The notes beneath the pieces were generated by a model. It saw only the letters and a list, made by a program, of their open reading frames with translations, searched no databases and was not told the origin of the DNA. From Portulaca oleracea (Eukaryota; Streptophyta; Magnoliopsida; Caryophyllales; Portulacaceae), in contig CM055888.1 of the NCBI GenBank assembly GCA_029582165.1, positions 28,721,408 through 28,785,407 of the forward strand: DNA of 64,000 bases, given 5' to 3'. Shown here in pieces: positions 45,374 to 57,359 of this stretch. Each line of letters opens with the position of its first letter. Position 1 is the stretch's first letter. The position numbers and the translations under genes were made by a program.

Positions 45374-46417
45374 TCCTCACCCCTTGTTTCTTGGGCACGG
45401 GTACGATGTTTGCTAGCCAGTCCGCATATTCGATTAGTTTGATGAACCTGTCTTTTGTTTGTTTATTACCTCCGAAAATATTTTGCATGACTATTTAGGT
45501 TTCATTTTTCTAGGCCTTTGCTTGACTGGTTTTGCATATGGGTCTAAAGGATGGGAATGTTCGGCTATCTCTCGGTCGATCCCCGATATGCCCTTATAGG
45601 ACAATGCGAACACGTCGATGAATTTTCTAAGCAACTCGGTATACTCCCCTTGCTCTTCCAAAGTCAGAGATTTTCCAAGTTTCAACACCGATGGGTTTCT
45701 AAAGTTCCTACATTAATGCTTATTGTTTTCTCCATTATGGTTGTATGGTTTTCATGTTCCTCAAAAACTTTTATTAATTCTTTTGAGTCCATTGATTCAA
45801 CAATGTTATTGGAAAGAAAATTTAGGGAAAGGGGGGGAGAGATCAGAGTAAGTAAAGTTGTTCATCTTACAGTTAAAATCTTCCAAGCCAGCTACTTGGA
45901 TACCTTCCTCCTTTACGTAGTAGGGTTTCGGGAACCCGTAGCAGGGGAAGTCGTCCCCCTCCTTTATCCATTGCTCGTTGTGGGTCAGAGGATAAGGTTT
46001 GGTTTCGGAAAGTAGTGATGGATCATCTACCATCCGTTTTCTAGCAGCTGCCCACTTACAAGTCTAATTTCTTATTCTGCCGGGATACCCGATAACAAAA
46101 GAGTAATAGCTTCTAGGCATTCGAGGCGGGAAATTTGGTTTCTTGCTTGGATCACCCAAGGATTATCCTAGGAAGTATCCCATGTTCTTTAAGATCGCAT
46201 TGATCTTACAGTTAGAATATGGGTCAAAATCAAAAGGGCCCTTGTTCAGACTCAGCATGGCCACATACTCGAAATTGTGAAACTCTTCATCCATAGCGTT
46301 GGGTTCAAGTTCCAATACAAGCGTTGTAGATCGCAGAAATCTCCTCGCCCCCTATGGTAATGACTTGACCTTGGATTATCATCTTCACATTTTGGTGCAG
46401 AGTTGAGGCAACTGCCC
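45374..46417 (-). pseudogene. Tat/Ogre-type pol, upstream part of F (protease-RT)
   Basis: The minus strand reads MLKLGKSLTLEEQGEYTELL, FIDVFALSYKGISGID and DPYAKPVKQRPRKMKPK (45491-45688), the segment just before the RT fingers in Tat/Ogre pol. After a frameshift, VPKKQGV runs into the junction with E at 45374 and resumes on the far side as CVDYRDLNK. Upstream remnants near 46300-46400 (VITIGGEEISAIYNA in mixed frames) fit the end of the protease region. C is inserted at 46418, and the gag side of F is not seen in the window. Confidence 0.78.
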
Positions 46418-48007
46418 TGTAACGTGGCTTTCGTGATCGGTATTTGTCGTTCTCTCTCAGGGAGCAAAGGGCCTAGAACAAAGGCAACTGGATCTAGGTA
46501 GGTTTAAGGTCACTAGATATCAAAAGTCTTAGGGTGATAAACACCGGAAACAGATCACAGAAACAGACTAAGGTTCAGTCTATATGGGAAAATGGGTTTC
46601 GGGAGATTTCGAGATGCAAATAGCAATAAGGACATGGGTTTTGCAATTAGGGAGTAACAAAGAAGGGGAATCAAGTGGCAATCCCGTTAGAGAAACCCAC
46701 CGGATTTCCACTTTCGAGGATAACCCGGATTAACTTCCTCAAAGTCCACCATGGACCCGAAGGGTTAATGAAACAGGATTCCCTAGTTAACCTCCTTCCA
46801 CTTTCGTGGGTGAGCATTAACTATCCCATCTCCCATCTTCCAACACAAGTATTGGATGTATTCGGGAGCTTTCAATCCCAAATATATCCCAGTTGAGGGA
46901 AGAATAGGAGTGGGAAATTGATTCTCCTACTAATTACCACCTAAACTTACTAACCCAAGCCTAATTAACTATTCACATCCTTAATCTCCCCCTAACCCAT
47001 GGAGTTTTTAGCCACTAAACATCCTAATCAACATGATACCAGCATCAACAACTATAGCATTCATGATCAAAATAATAAAAACAACACTAACAAAAACAAT
47101 AATCCAAATATCTCAATCACAAAGCAATCCAATCTAGAAACAGAGATTAAACTAATATTAAAGCTAATTAAAAGAGAGTAAGGGTAAGAGAATGCTTAGC
47201 CAAGTAGTAGGGATGAAGGATGAAAAAGAACAATGTTGAAAATAGCTTCAATCTTCAATAAAATCAATCCAAGCAAGAAATCCAACACAAATGCGCTAAT
47301 CACTCACTAATTACTCAATAATTACTTGTGGAAAACCCTGATTCTCTCGCTAAAACTACTGTCTAAAAGTCCTAAAAGAAGTCCCTACAATAATCATTCA
47401 TTGGGGTATTTATACATAGCAAAAGAAGTTAGATAAAACGCAGCACTTCAATCAATTAAATCGCGTGAAACCCAGGAGACCGCAGGTGCGGTCCCTATCA
47501 CCGAGGGTGCGGTCCTGCGAAGCACTTTGGAAATTTCTTCTCTTCTACGCAGGACAGCGGGTGTTGTCTCCCTGACCGCGGGTGCGGTCTTCTTCTAGGT
47601 GAGACTTCTATGCAGGCATCTAAGTCACCGCGGGCGCTGTCTTTGGGACAACAGCTGCGATCTTCTTCTGGGCAAAAACCACCTTAGGCGTAGCGCCCGC
47701 CACAGGAGGTGTAGCGGGTGCCACGGCTCCGGAAGGCGAATGCAAGCCTTGTAGCGCCCGCTACACTGCCTGTAACGAGGGCTATGCTTGATGAAGTCAT
47801 TCTTTGGAAGTCTTTTGCACCCGACCTTGTTTCTCACTTAGCCTTTCACTCGGCTTGGCCCGGGAATCTCTCGGGATTCCCAAAAATGCTCTAAAACAGA
47901 AAACCTACAAAATAACCAAAAACATAGTAAAAGACGCGAAAATAAACTAGAAACGAGTCAAAAACTAAGTAAAAAGGCGATATTTTGGCCCAAAAAGGGC
48001 CTAAACA
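46418..48007 (-). repeat. 3' LTR of element C
   Basis: An inverted copy of the LTR of D (53554-55159). On the minus strand it starts TGTTTAGGCCC and ends ..CCACGTTACA. It contains many dyads in 47478-47770: GACCGCAGGTGCGGTC 47478-47493, GACCGCGGGTGCGGTC 47574-47589, GTAGCGCCCGCTAC 47751-47764. Minus-strand TATA (tgtataaatacc) near 47405-47417. Confidence 0.88.
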
Positions 48008-50224
48008 CCCCCCCACTTAAACTTTTGCTTGTCCCGAGCAAAGCAAAACAAAAACTACCTAAACTAACACAAACTCCTCTATCGTGGGAGGAAACAAGTG
48101 CATTTAGCGTATGCACCAAGCTCTTTAAACCCCCTGGCAGCCCAGGTGGACGAGGTGGTCTCGTGAGGGTTTGTAGCAGCTCTACCCACAAAAGCCAAAG
48201 AAAAAGGAGAGAGGGAAAGTGAAAAACAAAACAAAAGAACGAAAAAGAAAAGAGAAATAGCTTGCTTCAAGGAATCATATCATCGCAATCAAGAAAACGA
48301 TACTAATCATCCAAAAGGAACCGTTGTGAGCACCACGAAAACACCTAACTCAAGCAATTGCCAATCTGAGATGGTTTTCGGCTCACGACACCTTATGCAA
48401 AGCTAAATCCCATGTGCACAAGTGCTTAGTGGGTTCCGAGTGATTCCGATCGATCCCAAGAAAAAACTAACATTCGAGCTCGAATCAAAGCAAAAAAGGA
48501 AATTTATTCAAGCGATGTCTTTCCCTTGTTTATGTCGCACTTGGCTTGGTGAGGGCCGCAGGAAACACAAGGTGAGACTTTATTAATAATTATCTTCATT
48601 TAACATTGGGTTTCAAAATTTAAGGCCCAACATTTTCGATTTAGCTTAATAAAGTCGGCGTTAGCTTTTCGGGAGTTGAACGGCGCATAACGGGGTTTAA
48701 CCTGCCAACACATGCTTCTTCATACACCTCATCATTACAAACAATGGAGGCTTAAGGGGTAATAGCGTCGCGCCGCTAGTACCAGTCTCATGTAGGTCGA
48801 CTAACTTTATGGTGGTTAATGCCGGATTCGACTGACACAAAACCAATTAATTCATTTCAATTAAGTTTCACTTTTTCAACAAGCTCGAATATGGCCAACT
48901 TGAGTCTCACAGTTTCAACCAGAACGTGAAAGAAAATAGGGATTTCGCTAGACACTCGATGAGGGGAATCTAGATATATGAGTCTTGACAACGCCCAAGC
49001 TAGGGTCGAAAAATGCTCAAACCGATTGCTTTCAAGAAGATTAAGAAAGTCTTCCTAATATTGACAACGCTATCCAAGAAACGAAGCAAAACCAAAAGCA
49101 AAATGAAAACTTTTAAGGTTTTTCACTCCCTTTTTTCTCCTTTTTCACACAAAATTTTTCAAATTTAAGGCAAAACTAAGGAAAACAAAATAAAAGATCT
49201 AGGTTGTCTACCCTTGAGCATGAAATGTCTCCCCCCCCCCCCCCACTTAAAGCTTCACAATGTCCTCATTGTGAGAAGGGTGTCACAAGAAAATGGTAGA
49301 AAAGCTTGACAAAAACACGCAAAACAACTAGCATGTAAGTGGTGGCGACCCGAGCCCACACGGCTCCATCAACAAAATATGCCCAACATATTCACACTAG
49401 GGGCACGCCACCAAAAATAAAGATCAAGCATGCAACGGATCATGATATTCATCAAGAAGAGAGAAGGTTTAGAAAGATATTACCTCAAGCTCTTCAAATA
49501 TATATGCTCAAGCCATGATCCGAAGTCGTCAAGCATAAGGGGTAAGATTTTCAAATAGAAAAACAACCAAAGGTTGATAAAATCGCATGCAAGATGTAAA
49601 AATAAGAAAAACAACTATCCTAGTGCTAAACCTTAAACAAATGAACAAAATGTACATTGTCAATGATAAGCCTTATCCCCGAATCTCATTTATTGAGGTG
49701 GGAATCTAGGGTGGAACATAGGGAAAGGAATAGTGGGATGGGGAGATGTGAAGAGAAGAGAGGAAGGAAGAAAATGAGAAAGAAAGAATGGAAAGAGTTA
49801 GAACTTACAAACAGTGGCGTAGCGGGTGCTACGGCCCTGAAATGCATCCGACAGAACAACGTAGCGGGTGCTACCCCTGGGATAGCAGGTGCTACGCCTA
49901 GGATAGCGGGTGATACGCCCTGCTGCCTCTAATCCACAAATTTCAGCATTAAAAATATTCTAAGTCCTAGAACTCTATAATTCATTCTCTTTTGTACTCA
50001 TTCTTCCTAAACCTCACTAATACTTCTAGAATTACGTTGAACTTCACTCACTCTCCCCCACGCTTATTCTCTTTCACTTTTTTTTTCTTTTTTCTAGAAC
50101 TAATACCTCAAAAAGGATAACATAAAAGAAAGCAAAGAAAGAAATAACAAGTGAAAAGAAGCAAAATATGCGGTGCCTCCCATAAAGCACGTGTTTTAGG
50201 TCCCTAGCTCGACCCAATATTCAC
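48008..50224 (-). other. 3' untranslated region of C with PPT and dyads
   Basis: The PPT at 48008-48019 (minus: tttaagtggggggg) directly precedes the 3' LTR. A second G14 tract with the same lead-in (aagtggggg) lies at 49231-49244. Dyads of the GTAGCGGGTGCTAC type occur at 49818-49833, 49861-49874 and about 49881-49915. Segment 49080-49500 is the inverse of D 63590-63990. No coding sequence is seen. Confidence 0.72.
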
Positions 50225-51342
50225 TCACTTGATCCTTGAAAGGCGGGGTGTACATGAAAGAAGGGTTGTAAGCTTCTTCCACCACTTCTTCCTTCTCTTC
50301 TTCCCACACTTCTCAATCATCATCATATAAGGATTCAAATAACCTTCTGGTGGTCTAAGTAGTAGCAAAGGACATAAAGGTAACCCTTTCATCGGTCTCT
50401 TCCACTCACGCTTCCTTTTTCTTTTCCATTGCCTCCCAACTTTATATAAATAAGAAATATGCCTCTTCGGAAGTTTGGGGGAACGGAAAGAAATAGAAGT
50501 CAACTTTGGCTTGATGTTAGGTGGTTTTCGGGTCTTGAACCTTCAAAAATCACCCTTTTCACTTCCATGCTCTCAATGTAGGTTTCACCCAATGAAATCT
50601 CTTTCCTCGTAGGAGCATTGTCAAGGAAGTTTTCACAAACAGTGTCTCTAACCTCATGAAATATAGGTTGCCAAGCCTTAAGATGGTTATTCTCACCCCA
50701 ATCACTAGGTTCTATCTCAAGTAAATAGCCTTTTTGGAGGTGCCCATAATCATGATCTTCTAAAGCCTTTCCTTCTATCTCCACTCCTCCTTTGAATTTC
50801 TCTTCCTTCAAATTACTCAACATGGGAGGCATGGGTTTAGGGTGATTACCTCCACCCTAGTCATCCGGTTCTACTTCAAAGAAATAACTCTCATAATCAA
50901 CATCTTCTAAGGTTTTCCTCTCCTCTTCAATTTCATATACAGATTCAAGCTCCACTTGAGGAAAAGAGAATGCTGAAAATGTCATACCTTCACTTATCAT
51001 CTCTTGAACTTCTATGCATTCAAGAAGGGGCTCCACTAAAGGGATTTCATCACAAGTTGACTTTGAACCAAGAAGATTGGAGAAGAATGAAATGTCGCTA
51101 TCTTCGGGATCAAATTGGAATACCTCCATTTGGCTCTCATCCAAAGGACTATCATAGGCCGACTTCGATATGTGCAACTCCATAGAATAATCATCTACCA
51201 CCTCGAAGAAAGGCTTCAAGAGTGGTTCCTCCAATGGAATCTCGTCTCGTTTTGGTGTAGTATCACGGAAGTTTGTGAATAATGCTACCTCGCCACCATC
51301 CGGTTCGAATTGAAAAGTTTCAAAAGAACTCTCCTCTAAAGA
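50225..51342 (-). pseudogene. Acidic spacer ORF of C with ~3 internal repeats
   Basis: Minus-strand frames, broken by a few stops, show three related blocks: FETFQFEPDGGEVALFTNF..RDEIPLEEPLL (about 51345-51200), MEVFQFDPEDSDISFFSNLL..CDEIPLVEPLLE (about 51145-51000) and, diverged, VCENFLDNAPTRKEISLGETY (about 50640-50570). D has a single such block before its RT (FQFEPEGTDITFLTNLLDSS, near 57497). EIEEERKTLEDVDYESYFFE and EIEGKALEDHDYGHLQKGYL repeat between blocks two and three. A short basic tail follows (50225-50503). Nothing here resembles an enzyme. Confidence 0.65.
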
Positions 51343-51890
51343 TTAATCATAGGTATGCTCAAGTAAATAAGATTCATCCGAGTATTCATCAATCACCTCT
51401 TCTATTACATCTACGACATAGCATGGGTCCCCAACCGAGGGGTTCTTCATAGATCCCTCAATATTAAACACTGTGCTTGCATTGCCTACATGAAGAGACA
51501 TACGACCATTTTTCACATCTATCATAGCACCGGCCGTAGCAAGGAATGGACGTCCCAAAATTATGTGTTGGCATCTTCATCCATCTCTAAAATGACGAAG
51601 TCACATGGTATTAGAAAACTTCCAACTTGAACCGGTATATCTTCGAAGATACCCAATGGTCGCCGAATGGAACGATCGGTAAGCTAAAGATTAATTGAAG
51701 TGGGGATCAAATCATCAAGATTTAGCTTCCGGCATATAGAGTATGGCATAACACTCACGCTAGCCCCCAAATCACATAAGGCTCGCCCAATCATCATATC
51801 TCCAATGGAGCATGGGATGGAAAAACTCCCGGGATCATCAAGTTTCTCCGGAGTTTTGTTCTCGATAATAGCACTACAATCGGTTGTCAA
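51343..51890 (-). pseudogene. Aspartic protease region of C
   Basis: 51684-51890 has MTTDCSAIIENKTPEKL and CDLGASVSVMPYSICRKLNL (catalytic D-L-G-A). After a stop near 51684 and a frameshift, 51343-51558 has MGRPFLATAGAMIDVKNGRM. It closely parallels D 56920-57330. Confidence 0.8.
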
Positions 51891-53553
51891 GTATATAGTA
51901 GAGGCCTCCTTGATGTTTTCTTGTTTGTGAGAAGATCCTTGAGATACTTCTTAAATGTAGGCACTTCAGAAATGGCATCCAAAAATGGGATGTTTACTTG
52001 GAGTTTCTTAAGCATCTCTATTAACTTGGAAAACTTTGCCTCCGCTTTTGGTTTAGCCAACTGGTCGGGAAAAGGTACCAGTGGAAGTTGGGTCTTGGGT
52101 TTCTCTATGGTGTGACTTGAATCATCATTTCTCATAATGTCTTTTCCTTTTCTTACTCTCTCCCTTTCTGCTTTTTCCTTTTTATCTAACTCGTCCTCAA
52201 AACTGAATTTTTCTTCATGTTCTTCCTCACACATACCTCCACTTCCCTCTACTACCTCCAACTCACTCTCCTCTTTTTCCTCCAAATCCTCCTCCTCGAT
52301 AATATCTACCACATCTCCTTCTTTCTCTCCCAAAGCACTCTCCTCCACCCTCATAGGACCCTCAATCTCTCTATCACTCCTCAAGGTGATCGCATTAAGT
52401 TGCCCTTTGGGATTAGGTTGAGGTTGGCTAGGAAGAGATTGGATAGGTTTGGCTTGTTGTGCCATTTGAGCCAATTGCAATTCAAGGTTCTTAATACGAG
52501 CCTGGTCTCTATCTTGAGTCAAGGAAATCTTTTGCAACAATTTCTCAATGGAAAGCTCTTGGGGTGGTTTGGAGGTTTGGGATGATTGGCCATGGTGAGT
52601 GTTTTGTTGGTATGGACGACGGTTTTGGTTTTGTGAGGGTTGTTGGTTATATGCATAGTTCCCACGGGGATGAGAGGAATGTTGGGTAGTGTCAGCAAGG
52701 TTATTGTTAGGATATACGGCTTGCACTTGCTCGAGTGGACATTGTCCCGAAAGGTGTTGTCTTCCACAATAAGCACAAACATTCATCTTAGCATCTAGAA
52801 TGAGCATAAGCTTTTGAATCTCCTGGGCAACTTTCAATTGCCTTGTAGTCTCCTCAAGGGCTTGCTATTGTTGCATCTCCAACATGGCATTCATGAGGAA
52901 CTTAATAGTTGGGTTGCTCTCCAAAGGAGCACTTCCATCTCCGAAACCACGACCTCCTCCCCAGTGTCGAGAGTTTTGAGATAACTCATGTAGGAACGCA
53001 CTTGCCTCTTTCGCTGTCTTCTTAAGAAACATGCCTCCAGAAGCATGATCAATAGATTCTCGCAAAGAGCTGCACAATCCGGAATAAAAATGATATAGAA
53101 GGAGGCAATCATCGAGATTATGGTGTGGACACCTTCGTTGGAGGCCCTTGAACCTCCCCCAGCTTCAAATAAGGTTTCACCAGGTTCTTGATTAAAGTTC
53201 ATGATAACTTGCCTCAATCTACATATCTCATCATTAGGAAAGAACCTTCGAAGAAAATCTCGGCTTAGAGCGTCCCATGAGGAATAAGTGCTCGGTGGAC
53301 AAGTATTTAGCCACAATAGTGCCTTCCCCTTCAAGGTGAGAGGGAAGAACTTCAATTTCATGTATTCGGATGAAACACCATGTATATGAACGAACCCAAT
53401 GCATTGCTCAAATCCGTTGATATGATCGATGTGGTTCTTATGTTCGCCTCCATGGTATCGGGTTTTCTCAAATATATCAAGCAAATAAGGTTTGAACTCA
53501 AACGACGCATTTGCTGCTAGGTTGGGTAATACGATGTGGTAACCTCCCGTACC
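51887..53553 (-). pseudogene. gag of element C, 5'-truncated by D
   Basis: Open frames 52891-53484 and 51887-52837. Upstream of the first Met the frame runs to the junction (ANASFEFKPYLLDIFEKTRY), so D interrupts gag itself. Gag core: GGEHKNHIDHINGFEQ, EYMKLKFFPLTLKGKALLWL and WDALSRDFLRRFFPNDE. A frameshift occurs near 53170. The zinc knuckle CAYCGRQHLSGQC (CX2CX3HX4C, the Athila form) lies at about 52735-52785. An acidic Glu-rich stretch and LQVNIPFLDAISEVPTFKKY lead to protease. Confidence 0.85.
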
Positions 53554-55159
53554 TGTTTAGGCCCATTTTTAGGCCTAACTATCGCCTTTTTACTTAGTCT
53601 TTTGACTTGTTTCTAGTTTGTTTTCGTGTCTTTTACTATGTTTCTGGTTATTTTGTAGGTTTTGGTAGTTTAATACGAAAATGTAGCAAAAGGGGCTGTT
53701 TTAGAGCATTTTTAGGAATCCCGAGAGATTCCCCGGGCCAAGCCGAGTCAAAGGCTAAGTGGGAAACAAGGCCGGATGCAAAAGACTTCCAAAGAATGAC
53801 TTTATCAAGCATAGCCCCCGTTACAGGCAGTGTAGCGGGCGCTACAAGGCTTGCATTCACCTTCTAGAGCCGTAGCACCCGCTAAGCCTCTTGTGGCAGG
53901 CGCTACGCTTAAGGTGGTTTTTGCCCAGAGGAAGACCGCAACTGTTGTCCCAAAGACAAAGGCGCGAGAATGAGATGACTGCATGCAATTCGCCAGAGGA
54001 AGACCGCACCGCTGCGTAGAAGAGAAGAAATCGCCAAAGTGCTTCGCAGGACCGCACCCGCGGCCATAGGGACTGCACCTGGGGTCTCCTGGTTTTCACG
54101 CGCATTTGTTTCTTGAAGTGCTGCGTTTTGTCTAACTTCTTTTGCTATGTATAAATACCCCTTTGCTCGATTAGTTAGGAGAGCTGGATCATTAGAGAGA
54201 AAAGTACCATTAGAGTGAGGATTAGAGAAAATCTATAGTAATTAGTGAGTGATTAATAGACGATTAGTGCATTTGTATTGGATATTGTGCAAGTTCTATT
54301 GAAGATTTGAAGATTTCTATCTATCTTGGAGCTTGGAGTCCTATTTGTTCTTGATCATCTATTCCATCATCATCTTATGCTGAGCATTTCTTAATCTCTA
54401 TTCCCTTTAAATTCGCTTTAATAGTATTTCAATTTATGTTTTGTGATTAGATTGTTTTGTGTTTTGATACTTGGATTATTGCATTTGCTAGTTGTTTCTA
54501 CTGTTTTGAATATGAATGTTGGAGTTGTTGATATTGTTAGCATGTTAGTTAGAATGATTAGAGGCTAGAACCCCATGGGTTAGGGAGATATTAAGGATGT
54601 GAATGGTTAATTAGGCTTGGGTTAGCAAATTTAGGTGGTAATTAGTAGGAGAATCAATTTCTCACTAGTATTCTTCCCTCAAGTGGGATGTATTTGGGAT
54701 CGAAAGTCCCCGAATACATCCAACACTAGTGTTGGAAGTTAGGAGATGAGATAGTTAATGCTCACCCACGAAAGTGGAAGGAGGTTAACTAGAGAGTCCC
54801 GTTTCATTAACCCTCCGGGTCCGTGGTGGGCTTTGAAGAAGTTAATCCGGATTATCTCGAAAGAGGAAATTCGGTGGGTTTTCTCTAACGGGATTGCCAC
54901 TTGATTACCCTTCATTGTTACTCCCTAATTGCAAAACCCATGTTCTTATTGCCATTTGCATCCCGAAATCTCCCAAAACCCATTTTCCCATTTTGACTGA
55001 ACTTTAGTCCGCTTTTGTGATCTGTTTCGCTGCTTATCACCCAAACACTTTTGATATCTAGTGACTTTAAACCCTACCTAGATTCAGTTGCTTTTGTTCT
55101 AGGCCCTTTGCTCCCTGAGAGAGAACGACAAAAACCGGGGTATACAAAACCATGTTACA
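53554..55159 (+). repeat. 5' LTR of element D
   Basis: TGTTTAGGCC...CATGTTACA. Dyads occur at 53832-53845 (GTAGCGGGCGCTAC, exact) and at about 53872-53915, with weaker ones to 54085. TATA box ctatgtataaatacc at 54146-54159. It aligns inverted with 46418-48007 and directly with 23651-25374. Confidence 0.88.
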
Positions 55160-55164
55160 CAAAA

Positions 55165-55184
55165 TGGCGCGCCGTTTCCGGGGA
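55165..55184 (+). other. Primer binding site of D (tRNA-Asp type)
   Basis: Reads tggcgcgccgtttccgggga, a variant of the Athila PBS with two extra bases (gcgcgcc in place of gcgcc) and one substitution, 5 bp from the LTR. Confidence 0.78.
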
Positions 55185-55204
55185 GCAAGCGCACCTGGCT
55201 TAGC

Positions 55205-56800
55205 TTCTTGATTTTAGGTTGTTTAAGATCATTTCCTTTACTAGAGCCGAATACATGAAGTTAAAGTTCTTCCCTCTCACCTTGAAGGGGAAGGCATTGT
55301 TGTGGCTCAATACTTGTCCATCGGGAGGTGAACATGAGAACCCCATCGATCATATCAATAGGTTCGAGCAACGTATTGGGTTTTTGCAAATGAACGAAAT
55401 TTCTGCCGAATACATGAAGTTAAAGTTCTTCCCTCTCACCTTGAAGGGGAAGGCATTGTTGTGGCTCAATACTTGTCCACCGGGTAAATATTCTTCATGG
55501 GATGCCCTCAGTCGTGAGTTTCTTTAAAGGTTCTTTCCCAATGATGAGACGTGTAGATTGAGGCAAGCTATTATGAGTTGCAAACAAGAGCTCGGTGAAA
55601 CCTTGTTTGAAGCATGGGGAGGTTCAAAGGCCTCCAATGGAGATGTCTTCACCACAATCTTGAAGATTGGCTCCTTTTACATCATTTCTACAGGATTATG
55701 TAGTTCTTTGCGTGAATCTATCGACCATGCCTCCGGTGGCATGTTTCTCAAGAAGACGGCGGAGGAAGAAAATGTATTTCTACATGAGTTATCCCAAATC
55801 TCTCCATATTGGGGAGGAGGCCGTGGATCAAGAGATGGAGGTACTTCTTTGGAAAGAAACCGCACCATCAAATTTCTCATGAATGTCGTATTGGAGATGC
55901 AACAAAAGAAGGCCCTTGAGGAGACCACAAGGCAAGTCAATGCAGCTCAAGAGATACCATTGCTTATTCCTACCCCGGATGCTAGAGTTGTTGTGTGTGA
56001 TTATTGCGGAGGACCACATTCTTTACAACAATGTGGTGAATGCCAATCTGAGCAAGTGCAAGCAGTTTATCCCAACAATAACCTTTCTTATTCTACCCAA
56101 CATCCAGTTCGTCCTCGTGGAAAATATGCTTATAACCAACAACCCCAACATAACCAAAACCCACCTCCCGGATTTCAAAACCAAAACCGTCGCCCATACC
56201 CGCAAAACACTCATCATGGTCAATCATCCTAAACATCCAAACCACCTCAAGAGCTTTCCATTGAGCAATTGTTGCAAAAGATTTCCTTCACTCAAGATAG
56301 AGACCAAGCTCGTATTAAGAACCTTGAATTGCAATTGCCTCAAATGGCACAACAAGCCAAACCTATCCAATCTCTTCCTAGCCAACCTCAACCCAATCCC
56401 AAAGGGTAACTTAATGCAATCACATTGAGGAGTGGTAGAGAGATTGAGGGTCCTAAAATGGTGGACGAGAGTGTCTTAGGAGAAAGAGAAGGTGATGTGG
56501 CGGATATTACGGAGGAGGAGGATTTGGAAGAGAAAGACGAGAGTGAGTTTATTTTAGTGGAGGGAAGTAAGGAGGTTTGTGAGAGGAGCAAGGAGAGTCC
56601 AATTTTGAAAAAGTTGATTGAGAAAGAAAGTGAAGAGATGGAGAAAATGAGAAAGGGAAAGGGAGTTATGATAGAAGAAGAACCAATTCATGTCATTGAG
56701 AAACCAAAGACTCAACACTGCCGGTTCCTTTTCCCAAGCGGTTGGCCAAACCAAAGTCGGATGCAAAATTTTCAAAGTTTATAGAGATGCTCAAGAAACT
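55205..56800 (+). pseudogene. gag of element D, rearranged
   Basis: The expected N-terminal part is missing. The frame opens with a duplicated 80-bp block (55246-55325 and 55405-55484) encoding EYMKLKFFPLTLKGKALLWL twice. A TAA stop interrupts at about 55525 in FL*RFFPND. The frame then runs 55558-56232 with ESIDHASGGMFLKKTAEEE and the zinc knuckle CDYCGGPHSLQQC (CX2CX3HX4C, near 55999-56037). TAA at about 56230, TAA at about 56407 and a frameshift near 56720 follow. The C-terminal part is acidic. Confidence 0.85.
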
Positions 56801-57359
56801 TTAAGTGAATATTCCATTTTTAGATGCTATTTCTGAGGTTTCCTCTTTTAAGAAGCATTTGAAGGAACTTCTTATAAGCAAGTGGAGAATTCAAGAGAAA
56901 TCTACTATTCACTTCATGCCTGATTGTAGTGCCATTATCGAGAATAAAACCCCGGAGAAACTCGCTAACCCCGGGAGTTTTTCCATTCCTTGCACTATTG
57001 GTGATATGAGGATCGGTCATGCTTTATGTGACTTAGGGGCTAGTGTAATTGTAATGCCCTATTCTATATGCCGAAAATTCAATCTTGATGATTTGACTCC
57101 CACAACAATCATTCCTCAACTCGCCGATCGTTCTGTGCGTAGACCGATGGGTATTTTAGAAGATATTCCGGTCCAAGTGGGAAAATTTTTGATACCATGC
57201 GATTTCATTATTCTAGAAATGGATGAGGATGCCAACATCCCTATTATTTTGGGACGCCCATTCCTTTCTACGGCCGGAGCAATGATAGATGTGAAGAACG
57301 GTCATATGTCGCTAAATGTTAGTGATGAGAGCATCGTTTTAACCTTGAGGGGTCTTTGA
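56801..57359 (+). pseudogene. Aspartic protease of D
   Basis: The frame 56805-57359 (184 residues) follows a stop at about 56802. CDLGASVIVMPYSICRKFNL carries the catalytic D-L-G-A near 57028; ADRSVRRPMGILEDIPVQVG and IILGRPFLSTAGAMIDV follow. The end (VLTLRGL) is shifted relative to the next frame. Confidence 0.82.

Larger units (their letters stand above)
46418..53553 (-). mobile_element. Athila-type element C, RT-less, cut by D
   Basis: Minus strand: gag (51887-53553), protease (51343-51890), acidic repeated spacer (50500-51340), non-coding 3' region, PPT and 3' LTR (46418-48007). RT, RNase H, integrase and the late ORF are absent: the spacer goes straight into the 'ctttatgggaggcaccgcat' block at about 50165-50190 that follows integrase in relatives. 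The 5' end, including the 5' LTR, is cut off by D, which sits inside the gag frame at 53554. Confidence 0.82.

Noticed and set aside
49657..49932. 91-residue plus-strand ORF
   Set aside because: Antisense to the C 3' region; its repeated AGATP words are the dyads translated.
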